From Aeromicrobium sp. Root472D3 (GTDB taxonomy: Bacteria > Actinomycetota > Actinomycetes > Propionibacteriales > Nocardioidaceae): a stretch of DNA of 64,000 nt. Position 1 is the first letter of the stretch. Every line of letters starts with the position of its first letter. Positions 46,025-54,260 of the stretch are shown here, one piece after another. The position numbers and the translations under genes are program-made. The stretch lies in contig NZ_LMET01000001.1 in the NCBI RefSeq assembly GCF_001426485.1, positions 2,323,750 through 2,387,749 on the forward strand. The letters are read 5' to 3'. Under the pieces are notes generated by a model that was not told the origin of the DNA, did not search any database, and was given only the letters and a program-made list of their open reading frames with translations.

Positions 46025-46574
46025 GCATCCACGCCCACCCGACGGCGATCGCCAGCATCGACAGGACGCCCCAGGGCGGGTAGACGTGGTTCTGCATGAA
46101 GCCGTAGGCGCCGACCAGCGCCACCGCGGCTCCGGGCAGGACCCACGGGCCGGCGACCCGCAGCAGGCACCCCGCGGCCGCCGCGGTGGCCCCGATGAAC
46201 GCGATGGACCCGATCTGGCCGAGGTCGCTGGCGTAGCCGAACACCGTGCCGAGCCCACCCTGGCGGTCGTACTTGAGGGCGCCCGCCGCGATGCCGGCGA
46301 GGATGTCGAGGGCGCTGTAGAAGCACGCGAACACATAGCCCAGCACCAGCGTGATCCGCCCGTAGACGGGCTCGATCGAGCGGGCCACGAGCCAGGGGCC
46401 GACGGCCAGCAGCGGGAACAGCGGCAGGAGCACGATGTGCAGGTCGCGCCACCGCGCGGATGCGTCCTGCGTCAGGTGGGCGGGGTGGGTCAGCCCGATG
46501 AGGCCGATGAGGATCGGCGGCGCGAGGACCGCGATCGTGGTGCGTCTGTCCCAGCGCGTGACCGTCGTGTCCAT
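45975..46574 (-). CDS. Multi-pass membrane protein, unknown
   Basis: A 199-residue protein with about five or six hydrophobic segments (TTIAVLAPPILIGLIGLT, VLLPLFPLLAVGPWLVA, LVLGYVFACFYSALDILAGI, GSIAFIGATAAAAGCLL, VLSMLAIAVGWAWML). I do not recognise the family. TAGGCT six bases before the ATG supports this start. Its start lies inside the PAP2 gene's last 85 bases, and its 3' end overlaps the GH16 gene by 50 bases on the opposite strand, so both ends are packed into neighbours. Confidence 0.7.
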   Translation of the reverse strand: MDTTVTRWDRRTTIAVLAPPILIGLIGLTHPAHLTQDASARWRDLHIVLLPLFPLLAVGPWLVARSIEPVYGRITLVLGYVFACFYSALDILAGIAAGALKYDRQGGLGTVFGYASDLGQIGSIAFIGATAAAAGCLLRVAGPWVLPGAAVALVGAYGFMQNHVYPPWGVLSMLAIAVGWAWMLRASGRVPGARAPSRS

Positions 46575-47329
46575 GCGTCGAGCCTAAGCCCGGCGACGAG
46601 GAGCAGCAGCGCGACGACGCCGTCCAGCCACCAGTGGTGACCCGTGGCCGCGACGACGAAGACCGTGACGGGCAGGTGCATCAGGACGACCCACCGCACG
46701 CGACTGCGGCTCATCGCGAACGTGCCGAGGGCCACGACGGCGGCCCAGCCGACGTGGATCGACGGCATCGCGGCGAACTGGTCGGACACCCCGGTGCCGA
46801 CGTCGCCGTAGACGCCCAGACCGTACCGTGTCGACAAGTCGACGAATCCCAGCTCGTCGACGAAGCGCGGCGGTGCCACGCGCAGGAACCGGATGACCAG
46901 GCACCCCGCCGTGACGGCGACCAGCCCGTTGCGCCAGTGCGGGTACCGGTCGCGGTGGCGCACGAACGCCCAGACCATGAAGGCGATCAGTGCCGGGACG
47001 TGGACGATCGCGTAGTAGCCGTTGACGAACCGGGCCAGCCAGTCGTGCGCGACGACGACGTGCTGGACGGAGATCTCGGTCGGCAGGTGCAGGGCCCGCT
47101 GGAACCGGTCGATGTCGCGGGCACGGTCGAGCGCGCCCGCCTCGTGCGTGATCGGCAGCATGCGGGCCAGGCGCCACACGGCGTACAGGCCGGCGACGAG
47201 CGCGAACTCGCGGAACGCGGGCAGCAGGGCGTCGCCGACGCGCGACCGCGGCACGCGGGCCAGCACGAGCCACGCGACCAGGCTCAGGACCGTGGCGACG
47301 GCAGCTTGCTCCCACGACGGCCACGGCAC
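46490..47329 (-). CDS. PAP2-type phosphatase/inositol-phosphotransferase-like membrane protein
   Basis: A 279-residue membrane protein with about six helices and a PAP2-like active site: a basic motif around RFLRVAPPRF, AMPSIHVGWAAVV (PSxH) and FVVAATGHHWWLDG (the final His and Asp). The arrangement is that of the Aur1/Ipt1-like PAP2 branch found in actinobacteria, which acts on lipid phosphates. The C-terminal tail (RRSRAGTDAPRSRSS) overlaps the start of the next gene by 85 bases and may be non-essential. The start is GTG at 47329. Confidence 0.85.
   Translation of the reverse strand: MPWPSWEQAAVATVLSLVAWLVLARVPRSRVGDALLPAFREFALVAGLYAVWRLARMLPITHEAGALDRARDIDRFQRALHLPTEISVQHVVVAHDWLARFVNGYYAIVHVPALIAFMVWAFVRHRDRYPHWRNGLVAVTAGCLVIRFLRVAPPRFVDELGFVDLSTRYGLGVYGDVGTGVSDQFAAMPSIHVGWAAVVALGTFAMSRSRVRWVVLMHLPVTVFVVAATGHHWWLDGVVALLLLVAGLRLDAWTRRSRAGTDAPRSRSSRRRSSSASSG
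46581..46586 (-). promoter_or_regulatory. -10-like box of the 199-residue membrane protein gene
   Basis: Minus-strand TAGGCT six bases before the ATG at 46574; it lies inside the PAP2 gene. Confidence 0.45.
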
Positions 47330-47344
47330 CGTGACATTGTGCCC

Positions 47345-48064
47345 CTAGACCGAGGTCTGCACCTCGTCGGCTCCCGGCTTGCGGAACAGCGGCGGCATGA
47401 AGCGCAGCATGAGACCCGACCAGGTCAGGTGCGTCAGGAGCGGGGCCTGGATGCCTCCGGAGGCACGGCGCTGGAGGCCGAAGAGCGTCCCCATGACACC
47501 GCTGGCCAGCACGAGGGCCGGGTTGCGGGTCGAGGTCGTCGCCAGGGCGTACACCGCGGTCGACTTCAGGACGGGGTTCTCGGTGCCGACCGCGGCGTAC
47601 AGCGCTCCGCGGAAGAACACCTCCTCGGCAGCACCGTTGGCGAACGTCGTGAGCGTCACGAGCGGCGCGGACCCCTGGTCGGCGAAGGCCAGCACGTCGC
47701 TGAGCGCGCGCTCGAGGAACGGGATGCGCCGGGCGACCAGCGCCGCCCCGTAGAACGCTCCGAAGGCGCCCACGCCGAGGACGACGGGGGTGATGACGGG
47801 ACGCCGCAGCCCCGCGTCGTGCGTCTGCTCCCACCCCAGGTGCAGCGGGCCGGACGCCAGCGCACCGGCCGTCCACGTCGCCGCGACGCCGAGCGTCAGG
47901 CCGTAGAACTCGGTGGAGTCGGGCTCGGTCGACAACGACTTGCCGAGCAGCGCGGCGCCCGCGAGGCTCACGCCGGCGACGACGCGGCGACGCCGGTGGA
48001 AGGCGGCGTCGGACTGGAGGTGGTCGCGAGGGACCTTGTCGATGAGCGCGCGCAAGACAGACAC
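47345..48064 (-). CDS. CPBP family intramembrane glutamic endopeptidase
   Basis: A 239-residue membrane protein of the CAAX/CPBP (Rce1-like) family. The first motif is GAAEEVFFRGALYA with the two catalytic Glu and Arg; the second, His-containing motif is in GIQAPLLTHLTWSGLML. About six helices. Bacterial members are mostly uncharacterised; some act in bacteriocin immunity. GTG at 48064 has TAGCGT six bases upstream. It follows into the PAP2 gene 15 bases downstream. Confidence 0.83.
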   Translation of the reverse strand: MSVLRALIDKVPRDHLQSDAAFHRRRRVVAGVSLAGAALLGKSLSTEPDSTEFYGLTLGVAATWTAGALASGPLHLGWEQTHDAGLRRPVITPVVLGVGAFGAFYGAALVARRIPFLERALSDVLAFADQGSAPLVTLTTFANGAAEEVFFRGALYAAVGTENPVLKSTAVYALATTSTRNPALVLASGVMGTLFGLQRRASGGIQAPLLTHLTWSGLMLRFMPPLFRKPGADEVQTSV

Positions 48065-48070
48065 GCCTCG

Positions 48071-48076
48071 ACGCTA
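48071..48076 (-). promoter_or_regulatory. -10-like box of the CPBP gene
   Basis: Minus-strand TAGCGT six bases before the GTG at 48064. Confidence 0.45.
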
Positions 48077-48088
48077 CAAGGTCTCCGA

Positions 48089-48094
48089 TAGCCT
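48089..48094 (+). promoter_or_regulatory. -10-like box of the EEP-family gene
   Basis: TAGCCT six bases before the ATG at 48101, in the 36-base divergent gap shared with the CPBP gene. Confidence 0.45.
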
Positions 48095-48100
48095 CGCCTG

Positions 48101-48853
48101 ATGACGGCGACCTTCCGCCTCGGCCTCAAGAACGTGCTCGGCTCCAACTGGACGCCGGTCCGGCACCGGTGGGCCGGACGCGCCGCGATGCTCGAGCGCG
48201 AGATGAACGGCCCGGGCGGCATGGACGCGAGCGTCTACTTCCTGGTCGAGGTCAACCGCCCGCCCGAGCGGCGCAGCCTCGCCGCGATCCTGCCGGGCTG
48301 GGACGTCGTGCGGTCGCGGGGCCACAACGACGCCTACAGCGATCCTGGCGTGCACCGGGTCGTGGAGTCGCACGAGCTCGCGCTCGGCACCGCGACGCGT
48401 CAGGAGCGGTATGTCACGGTCGTCCGCTACGAGCACGTGGCCAGCGGGGTCGAGTGGACCGGCGCCACGACGCACCTGTCGTCGTCGGTCAACACGACGG
48501 CCGAGAAGGCCGAGGCCTCGCGCCGGATCCAGGGCACCCGGCTGGCCGAGCTGTGCCGCGAGCTGGACGTCGACGTCCTGGCCGGTGACATCAACAACAT
48601 CGCGGTGCGCCCGGACACGCCCCGCGGGATCCTGCAGGCCGCCGGCTACACCGACTGGCGCTCGGCCGTCGAGGTCGAGAACGTCGACCACGACGTGCAC
48701 CACGCGATCGGCCGGCCGGTCCCCCGGCGGGGGCGGCACCTGGACGCGATCTACCTGGGCCCCCGGGTCACGGCCCTGGACGGCCGGGTCCAGGTGTCCG
48801 AGCCCGACAGCTCGGACCACCTGGGCCTGGTGTGCACCGTGCGGATCGGCTAG
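48101..48853 (+). CDS. Endonuclease/exonuclease/phosphatase family protein
   Basis: A 250-residue protein with the EEP fold. Visible core motifs are FRLGLKNVLGSNW (the N-terminal Asn), FLVEVNRPPE (metal Glu), VVESHELALG, LAGDINNIAV (the DxN motif) and the end SSDHLGLVCTVRIG (the S-D-H catalytic motif). No signal peptide, so likely cytoplasmic. Members include nucleases and phosphoesterases; the substrate is unknown. The last four bases overlap the convergent MFS gene. Confidence 0.8.
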   Translation: MTATFRLGLKNVLGSNWTPVRHRWAGRAAMLEREMNGPGGMDASVYFLVEVNRPPERRSLAAILPGWDVVRSRGHNDAYSDPGVHRVVESHELALGTATRQERYVTVVRYEHVASGVEWTGATTHLSSSVNTTAEKAEASRRIQGTRLAELCRELDVDVLAGDINNIAVRPDTPRGILQAAGYTDWRSAVEVENVDHDVHHAIGRPVPRRGRHLDAIYLGPRVTALDGRVQVSEPDSSDHLGLVCTVRIG

Positions 48854-50346
48854 GCGACGCCGACGGCTCCCTCGGCCGGGATGTCGTCCTTCTTGGCGTT
48901 GATCAGCGTGACGGCGGTGATGAGCGCCAGCACCAGCATCATGGCGCCCCAGAAGAACGCCGTGTGGTAGCCGCTGAGCAGCGCGTCGGAGGCGACCTGG
49001 CGCTGCGAGCCCGAGCCGACGTTGTCGGCGAGGTAGCTCGTGACGGCGCCCGCGTACAGCGTGTTGAGCAGCGCGGTGCCGAGCGACCCGCCGACCTGCT
49101 GCGAGGTGTTGAGCAGCGCGCTGGCCACGCCCGCGTCGTGCGAGCCGACGCCGACCAGGGCGGTGCTCGACGCCGGGATGAACACCGCGGCCATGCCGAT
49201 GCTCATGAGCAGCAGCGGCGGCAGGACGTGGGTCCAGTACGACGTGTCGGCCGTGATCTGCGTCAGCAGCAGCATGCCGATCGAGGCGCTGACCAGGCCC
49301 GGCACCATGATCGGCTTGGGGCCGAAGCGCGGCAGCAGCTGCGAGATGACGCCGGCGCCGCCGATGATGCCGAGGCTGAACGGCAGGAAGGCGAAGCCCG
49401 ACCGGAGCGGGCTGTAGCCGAGGGTCGCCTGGAAGTAGAACGTGAGGAACAGGAACATCGCGAACAGGCCCGCGCCGATGAACAGGAACACGAGGTAGGA
49501 GCCACCGCGGTTGCGGTCGAGCGCCACGCGCAGCGGCAGCAGGGGGTGCGCCGAACGACGCTCCCACAGCACGAACGCGACGAGCAGCACGACCGCGGCC
49601 CCCAGGAACGACAGCGTCGTGGGCGCGGTCCAGCCGAGCACCTCGGTGCTCTGACCGGGATCCTTCTCCTTGGCCGCCTCGGTGAAGCCGTAGACCAGCG
49701 ACACGAGACCGAGCGTCACGAGCACGGCACCGGGGATGTCGTACTTGGTGTTGCCCTCGGCCTTGCTCTCGCGCACCACGCGGGTGGCGGCCCAGGCCGC
49801 GACGAGCGCGATGGGGACGTTGACGCCCAGGCACCAGCGCCACGACGCGTACTCGGTCAGCACACCGCCCAGCAGCAGGCCGATCGCCGCGCCACCGCCC
49901 GAGATCGCGCCGAACACGCCGAAGGCCGTGGCGCGCTCCTTGCCCTCGGTGAAGGTCACCGAGATCAGCGACAGCGCCGCCGGGGCCAGCAGGGCCGCGA
50001 AGACGCCCTGCAGGCCGCGGGCCGCGTAGAGCAGGACGGCCGTCGAGGCCAGGCCGCCGAGGGCCGACGCGGCCGCGAAGCCGATCAAGCCGATGACGAA
50101 GACGCGCTTGCGCCCGACGAAGTCGGCGATGCGGCCGCCGAGCAGGAGCAGGCCGCCGAAGGCCAGCGTGTAGGCCGTGACGACCCACTGGCGGTCGGCG
50201 TCGCTGATGCCGAGGTCCTTCTGCGCCGACGGCAGGGCGATGTTCACGATGGAGGCGTCGAGGACGATCATGAGCTGGGCGACGGCGATCACGCCGAGCG
50301 CGAGCCAGCGCTTCGGATCGGGTGCGGTGGACGGTGCTGTGGACAT
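48850..50346 (-). CDS. DHA2-type MFS drug exporter
   Basis: A 498-residue MFS protein with 14 predicted helices, the DHA2 (EmrB/QacA-like) form. Signatures: motif C region GPF-like VLDASIVNIALPSAQKDLG, AYTLAFGGLLLLGGRIADFVGRKRVF (motif A GGRIADFVGRKR), and the RGLQG helix of the DHA family. It likely exports drugs or hydrophobic metabolites using proton motive force. ATG at 50346 has GAGGA upstream. No regulator lies next to it; the 122-base divergent gap to the DoxX gene holds only a short imperfect repeat (CAATGGGTTG) that I would not call. Confidence 0.93.
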   Translation of the reverse strand: MSTAPSTAPDPKRWLALGVIAVAQLMIVLDASIVNIALPSAQKDLGISDADRQWVVTAYTLAFGGLLLLGGRIADFVGRKRVFVIGLIGFAAASALGGLASTAVLLYAARGLQGVFAALLAPAALSLISVTFTEGKERATAFGVFGAISGGGAAIGLLLGGVLTEYASWRWCLGVNVPIALVAAWAATRVVRESKAEGNTKYDIPGAVLVTLGLVSLVYGFTEAAKEKDPGQSTEVLGWTAPTTLSFLGAAVVLLVAFVLWERRSAHPLLPLRVALDRNRGGSYLVFLFIGAGLFAMFLFLTFYFQATLGYSPLRSGFAFLPFSLGIIGGAGVISQLLPRFGPKPIMVPGLVSASIGMLLLTQITADTSYWTHVLPPLLLMSIGMAAVFIPASSTALVGVGSHDAGVASALLNTSQQVGGSLGTALLNTLYAGAVTSYLADNVGSGSQRQVASDALLSGYHTAFFWGAMMLVLALITAVTLINAKKDDIPAEGAVGVA

Positions 50347-50468
50347 GGGGTCCTCACGGGGTGTGGGTGGGGTGAGAGGCAGGCGCCGCCGAGATCATCA
50401 GCGTCAGGACCCATCCTGCTATTCCGCACCGACACAATGGGTTGCACGGTGGCTGCGACACTCGTCAC

Positions 50469-50879
50469 ATGACCGTCCGCCCGCTCGCCCGCCTGCTGCT
50501 CGGCACGTTCCTCGTCCTCGCCGGCCTGAGCCACCTCTTCTGGGCCCGCGAGACCTTCCGCGCGCAGGTTCCCGAGTGGCTCCCGCTCGACGTCGACCTC
50601 GTGGTCGTGGCCTCCGGCGTCGTCGAGATCGCCCTCGGCGCGGCGCTCGTGCTGCTGCACCGGCAGCGGGTCGTGGTCGGCTGGGTCGTGGCGGCGTTCT
50701 TCGTCGCGGTCTTCCCCGGCAACGTCAACCAGCTCGTGACGCACACCGACGCGTTCGGGCTCGACTCCGACCTGTCGCGCTGGCTGCGCCTGCCGTTCCA
50801 GCCGCTGCTGATCGCGTGGGCGCTGTGGTCGACCGACGCGTGGCGGCACCGGCCCGGACGGGCGAGGATGGACGCATGA
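50469..50879 (+). CDS. DoxX-like membrane protein
   Basis: A 136-residue, four-helix membrane protein of the DoxX/DUF4267-like group: RLLLGTFLVLAGLSHLFWARETF, then LVVVASGVVEIALGAALVLL, GWVVAAFFVAVFPGNVNQL and LPFQPLLIAWALWS. Similar proteins are associated with thiosulfate oxidation or thiol redox, but the function here is unknown. The ATG at 50469 has a weak GACACT six bases upstream. The stop overlaps the flavin reductase ATG (ATGA). Confidence 0.82.
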   Translation: MTVRPLARLLLGTFLVLAGLSHLFWARETFRAQVPEWLPLDVDLVVVASGVVEIALGAALVLLHRQRVVVGWVVAAFFVAVFPGNVNQLVTHTDAFGLDSDLSRWLRLPFQPLLIAWALWSTDAWRHRPGRARMDA

Positions 50880-51457
50880 GACGCGTGATCCGGACCGACG
50901 TCCCCGATGCCGGGGCCTACCCCCTGCTCAACTCGCTGGTCGTGCCGCGGCCGATCGCGTGGATCTCGACGCTGTCGGCCGACGGTGTCGGCAACCTCGC
51001 ACCGCACTCGTTCTTCAGCGTCGCGTGCGCCAACCCCCCGATCGTGTCGTGGACGTCGGTCGGTCACAAGGACACGCTGGCCAACGTCCTCGCGACGGGC
51101 GAGTTCGTGGTCAACCTCGCGTCGCTGCCCGACCTCGACCGCGTCAACGCGACGAGCGCGAGCTTCGACCCGCAGGTCGACGAGGCGTCCGAGCTCGGCA
51201 TCGAGATGGAGCCGAGCGACCACGTCGCGCCGCTGCGCGTCGTCAGCTCGCCGGCCTCGTTGGAGTGCCGTCTGCACTCGACGATCGAGCTCGGCGACTC
51301 CGTGCTCGTGCTGGGCGACGTCGTCGCCGTGACGGTCGACGCCGAGGCGATGGACGGCGACCACCCTGAGTTCACCCGGCTCCAGCCGGTCTCGCGGCTC
51401 GGGAGCAACGAGTGGGGTCTTCCCCCGGAGGTCAGGGCGGTCGACCGGCCCCGCTAG
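50876..51457 (+). CDS. Flavin reductase family protein
   Basis: A 193-residue FMN-binding split-barrel protein: LNSLVVPRPIAWISTLSADGVGNLAPHSFFSVACANPPIV matches the flavin reductase-like domain that binds FMN, and WTSVGHKDTLANVLATGEFVVNL continues it. It can supply reduced flavin to a partner monooxygenase or act as a reductase itself; no monooxygenase is adjacent. Co-translated with the DoxX-like gene through ATGA overlap. Its stop overlaps the 3' end of the convergent small gene by four bases. Confidence 0.88.
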   Translation: MRRVIRTDVPDAGAYPLLNSLVVPRPIAWISTLSADGVGNLAPHSFFSVACANPPIVSWTSVGHKDTLANVLATGEFVVNLASLPDLDRVNATSASFDPQVDEASELGIEMEPSDHVAPLRVVSSPASLECRLHSTIELGDSVLVLGDVVAVTVDAEAMDGDHPEFTRLQPVSRLGSNEWGLPPEVRAVDRPR

Positions 51458-51672
51458 CCCAGCAGCTCCTGCACCGAGACGTCGCCGTCCTCGGACTCGA
51501 TCGCGTCGGCGATCTTCGTCACGTCGTCGGGCTGCACCTCGACCGCGATCTCGTCGAAGCCCTTGCGGAGCTCCTCGACGACGACGACCTCGGTCGCACC
51601 GTCCTGGTAGGCCGCCACGCGGTCGACGACGTTCTGGATGGCCTCGATCTGTTCGCTCTCGTAGTCACTCAT
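51454..51672 (-). CDS. Small acidic hypothetical protein, 72 residues
   Basis: A 72-residue, strongly acidic protein: SDYESEQIEAIQNVVDRVAAYQ, GATEVVVVEELRKGFDEIAV and a C-terminal helix IESEDGDVSVQELLG. No known motif. The ATG at 51672 overlaps the stop codon of the mmpL-type gene (ATGA), so it is translated from the same message. A longer frame (start 51726) would lie inside that gene. It could be a regulator or accessory subunit of the exporter, but nothing proves it. Confidence 0.65.
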   Translation of the reverse strand: MSDYESEQIEAIQNVVDRVAAYQDGATEVVVVEELRKGFDEIAVEVQPDDVTKIADAIESEDGDVSVQELLG

Positions 51673-53726
51673 GACGGCGTCGTACCCTCCGCGTGGTCGT
51701 CCAATCGCCGCGGGTGGCTCGGCCACCAGAACCGCTCGCCGAGCATCGTCGCGAGCGCCGGCACGAGCAGGCTGCGCACCACGAGGGTGTCGAGCAGGAC
51801 GCCGATGCCGACGATGACGCCGATCTGCGTCAGCGCCACGACGGGCAGCACGCCCAGTACCGCGAAGACCGCCGCGAGCACCACGCCGGCGCTGGTGATG
51901 ACGCCGCCGGTGACGGCCAGGGCGTTGGTCATGGCCCCGGCGACCGGGAGACGTGCCGCCTCCTCACGCGCCCGTGTCGTCAGGAAGATGTTGTAGTCGA
52001 CCCCCAGCGCGACGAGGAAGATGAAGGCGAACAGCGGCACCGGCAGGTCGAGCGCCGGGAAGTCGAACAGGTGCGTGAACACGAACCACCCCGCCCCCAC
52101 GGCCGTGACGTACGTCGCGACGACCGTCAGGGCCAGCACCACGGCCGCGACGACCGATCGCAGCAGCACCAGCAGGATCACCATGACGATCGCGAGGACC
52201 AGCGGGATGATCAGCAGCCGGTCGTGCGACGCCGCCGCGGCGGCGTCGATGTCCTGCGCGTCGGGGCCACCGACCAGCGCGTCCTCGCCGAGCGCCGCGC
52301 GCAGCCGGTCGACGGTGTCGGCGGAGCGGTCCGAGCCGCGGTCGCTGTCGAGCACGACGTCGAGCGACGCCCACTCGTACGACGTCGCGCCGGCCCTGAC
52401 GGACGAGACGCCCTCGACGCCGTCGACCCGCTGCGCGACGTCGGCGACGTCGCCGGGCCGGGTCAGCACGACGGTCGGCTCGGCGAAGCCCGCGGGGAAC
52501 GCCTCGGCCAGCGTCTCCTGCCCCACGACCGACTCGGGCGTCACCCGGAAGCGGTCGTTCTGCGTCAGTCCGACCTGCAGGCCGACGGCCCCCAGCGACA
52601 GCAGCAGGAGCAGCGCGACCGATCCGGCGACGAACACCCGGGGGCGGCGCACGACGGCGCGGCCGACGCGCGACCACACGCCCGTGCGGGCGGGGTCGTC
52701 CTGGCCCAGACGCGGGACGAAGGGCCAGAACAGCCCGCGGCCGAACAGCACCATCGCGGCCGGCAGGGCGACGAGCCCGAACACGACGGCCACGACGATG
52801 CCGATCGCGGCGGACCACCCGAGCGCGCGGTTGCTGGGCGTGTCGGCGAACGACAGGGTCAGCAGCGCCAGCGTCACGGTGCCCGAGCTCGCCAGGATCG
52901 CGGGAGCGGCCTGGCGCCACGCCGCGCGCATCGCGACGAACCGGTCCTCGTGGCGTCGCAGCTCCTCCCGGTAGCGCGCGATCAGCAGCAGGGCGTAGTT
53001 CGTGCCCGCACCGAACACCAGCACGGAGGTGATGCCGGTCGTCGAGCCGTCCACGTCGTAGCCGAACAGCTGTGTCGCGGTGGCGACGGCGAGCGAGGCG
53101 ACGCGGTCGCCCACCGCCACGACGACCAGTGGCACGAGCCACAGCCACGGACTGCGGTAGGTCACGAGCAGCAGCACCGCGACGATCAGCGCGGTGGCGA
53201 CCAGCAGGCGCACGTCGGCACCGGCGAAGGCGTTCTCGATGTCGGCCTGGAAGGCCGGCCCACCCGTCACCTGGGCCGTCAGCCCGTCCGGCAGCGACGA
53301 CACGGCGTCGCGGATGTCCTCGACGCTCGCCGATCCGGTCGACGCCTCGAGCGGCACCGCGACCAGGCCGACGTCGCCGTCGTCCGAGAACGTCGGCGTC
53401 AGGTCGGCGCCGCCGATCCCGAACCGTCCGAGGTCGCCGGCCAGCTCGGTCACGGCGGCACGGCCGTCGTCCCCCAGCGCCCCGCCGTCGCGGCTCACCA
53501 CGACGATCGCCGGCGAGACGCCGCTCGACGGCAGCGTGCGCTGGATCGCCGAGACCGTCGTCGACTCGGCGGAGTCGGGCAGGGCGCCGGACGCCTCGTC
53601 GGCCTCGCGCGCCTCGGGGGCGAAGGCGAAGACGAGGCCGGTCAGGACGACGAAGACCAGGACCGTCAGGATCGCGGCGCGGCGGGCGGGTCGGAACGAC
53701 TTAGTTCCATGATCGAATGATTCCAC
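51669..53726 (-). CDS. MMPL family transporter (RND superfamily)
   Basis: A 685-residue exporter with about 11-12 helices in two repeats, each with an extracytoplasmic loop domain, e.g. residues 35-170. Family marks include GITSVLVFGAGTNYALLLIARYREEL and LGVDYNIFLTTRAREE, the MMPL helix segments with the proton-relay Asp/Tyr pairs. Such proteins export lipids or drugs. The GTG at 53726 begins just 23 bases from the divergent MarR regulator start, with TACTAT seven bases upstream, so the two are regulated together. Confidence 0.9.
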   Translation of the reverse strand: MESFDHGTKSFRPARRAAILTVLVFVVLTGLVFAFAPEAREADEASGALPDSAESTTVSAIQRTLPSSGVSPAIVVVSRDGGALGDDGRAAVTELAGDLGRFGIGGADLTPTFSDDGDVGLVAVPLEASTGSASVEDIRDAVSSLPDGLTAQVTGGPAFQADIENAFAGADVRLLVATALIVAVLLLVTYRSPWLWLVPLVVVAVGDRVASLAVATATQLFGYDVDGSTTGITSVLVFGAGTNYALLLIARYREELRRHEDRFVAMRAAWRQAAPAILASSGTVTLALLTLSFADTPSNRALGWSAAIGIVVAVVFGLVALPAAMVLFGRGLFWPFVPRLGQDDPARTGVWSRVGRAVVRRPRVFVAGSVALLLLLSLGAVGLQVGLTQNDRFRVTPESVVGQETLAEAFPAGFAEPTVVLTRPGDVADVAQRVDGVEGVSSVRAGATSYEWASLDVVLDSDRGSDRSADTVDRLRAALGEDALVGGPDAQDIDAAAAASHDRLLIIPLVLAIVMVILLVLLRSVVAAVVLALTVVATYVTAVGAGWFVFTHLFDFPALDLPVPLFAFIFLVALGVDYNIFLTTRAREEAARLPVAGAMTNALAVTGGVITSAGVVLAAVFAVLGVLPVVALTQIGVIVGIGVLLDTLVVRSLLVPALATMLGERFWWPSHPRRLDDHAEGTTPS

Positions 53727-53735
53727 GAGTGAAAT
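53720..53735. promoter_or_regulatory. Operator-like inverted repeat between mmpL and marR
   Basis: ATTCCAC-GA-GTGAAAT at 53720-53735 is an imperfect palindrome (six of seven positions paired), overlapping the mmpL GTG and lying just upstream of the marR -10. It is a plausible MarR binding site controlling both divergent genes. Confidence 0.45.
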
Positions 53736-53739
53736 AGTA
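53734..53739 (-). promoter_or_regulatory. -10-like box of the mmpL-type gene
   Basis: Minus-strand TACTAT seven bases before the GTG at 53726; overlaps the marR -10 on the other strand. Confidence 0.45.
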
Positions 53740-53743
53740 CGAT
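53738..53743 (+). promoter_or_regulatory. -10-like box of the marR gene
   Basis: TACGAT six bases before the ATG at 53750. Confidence 0.45.
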
Positions 53744-53749
53744 GGACGC

Positions 53750-54250
53750 ATGACCACGTCTAATCGGCCGAGCACCGCTCCCCGCCCCATGGGCTCGAGC
53801 GGTGCGACCGACCTGGTCCGCGAGCTGCGTCTGTTCAACCTCGAGATCGAGCGCTACGTCCTGCGGATGAGCCACGTGCACGCGATGCACCGCACCGACC
53901 TGTCGGCGATCGGCCTCGTGATGGACCGCGGCGGCGCGACCCCGAAGGACATCGCGGAGGGCCTGAACCTGAGCCCCTCGGCCACCAGCGCCATGATCGA
54001 CCGCCTCGAGCGGGCGGGCCACGTGCGCCGCGAGCGCGTCGAGAGCGACCGCCGCTCGGTCAAGGTCGAGATCACCGACCAGGCCCTGGCGGTGGGTTCG
54101 TCGATGTTCGGCCTGCTCGCCAAGCACATGCGCGGCGTCCTCGACGAGCACGACGACGAGGAGCTGGCGGCCATGGCGTCGCTCATGGAGCGCATCAACG
54201 CCTCGGCGCGTGCGGCCAGCGATGAGGCGGGGACGGCTCCGGGCGACTAA
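53750..54250 (+). CDS. MarR family transcriptional regulator
   Basis: A 166-residue winged-helix protein. The recognition part is TPKDIAEGLNLSPSATSAMIDRLERAGHVRRERVESDRRSVKVEIT, the usual MarR helix and wing with DRR. The N-terminal helix and C-terminal helices form the dimer. It probably represses the divergent mmpL gene and itself through the palindrome between them and may affect the UvrA-like gene 11 bases downstream. The stop codon TAA is also the first half of the next gene's -10-like box. Confidence 0.9.
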   Translation: MTTSNRPSTAPRPMGSSGATDLVRELRLFNLEIERYVLRMSHVHAMHRTDLSAIGLVMDRGGATPKDIAEGLNLSPSATSAMIDRLERAGHVRRERVESDRRSVKVEITDQALAVGSSMFGLLAKHMRGVLDEHDDEELAAMASLMERINASARAASDEAGTAPGD

Positions 54251-54253
54251 CGT
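54248..54253 (+). promoter_or_regulatory. -10-like box of the UvrA-like gene
   Basis: TAACGT seven bases before the ATG at 54261; its TAA is the marR stop codon. Confidence 0.4.
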
Positions 54254-54260
54254 CGTCCTA

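Noticed and set aside
50347-50468. Operator in the MFS/DoxX divergent gap
   Set aside because: Only a short imperfect repeat and no adjacent regulator gene; not enough to call a site.
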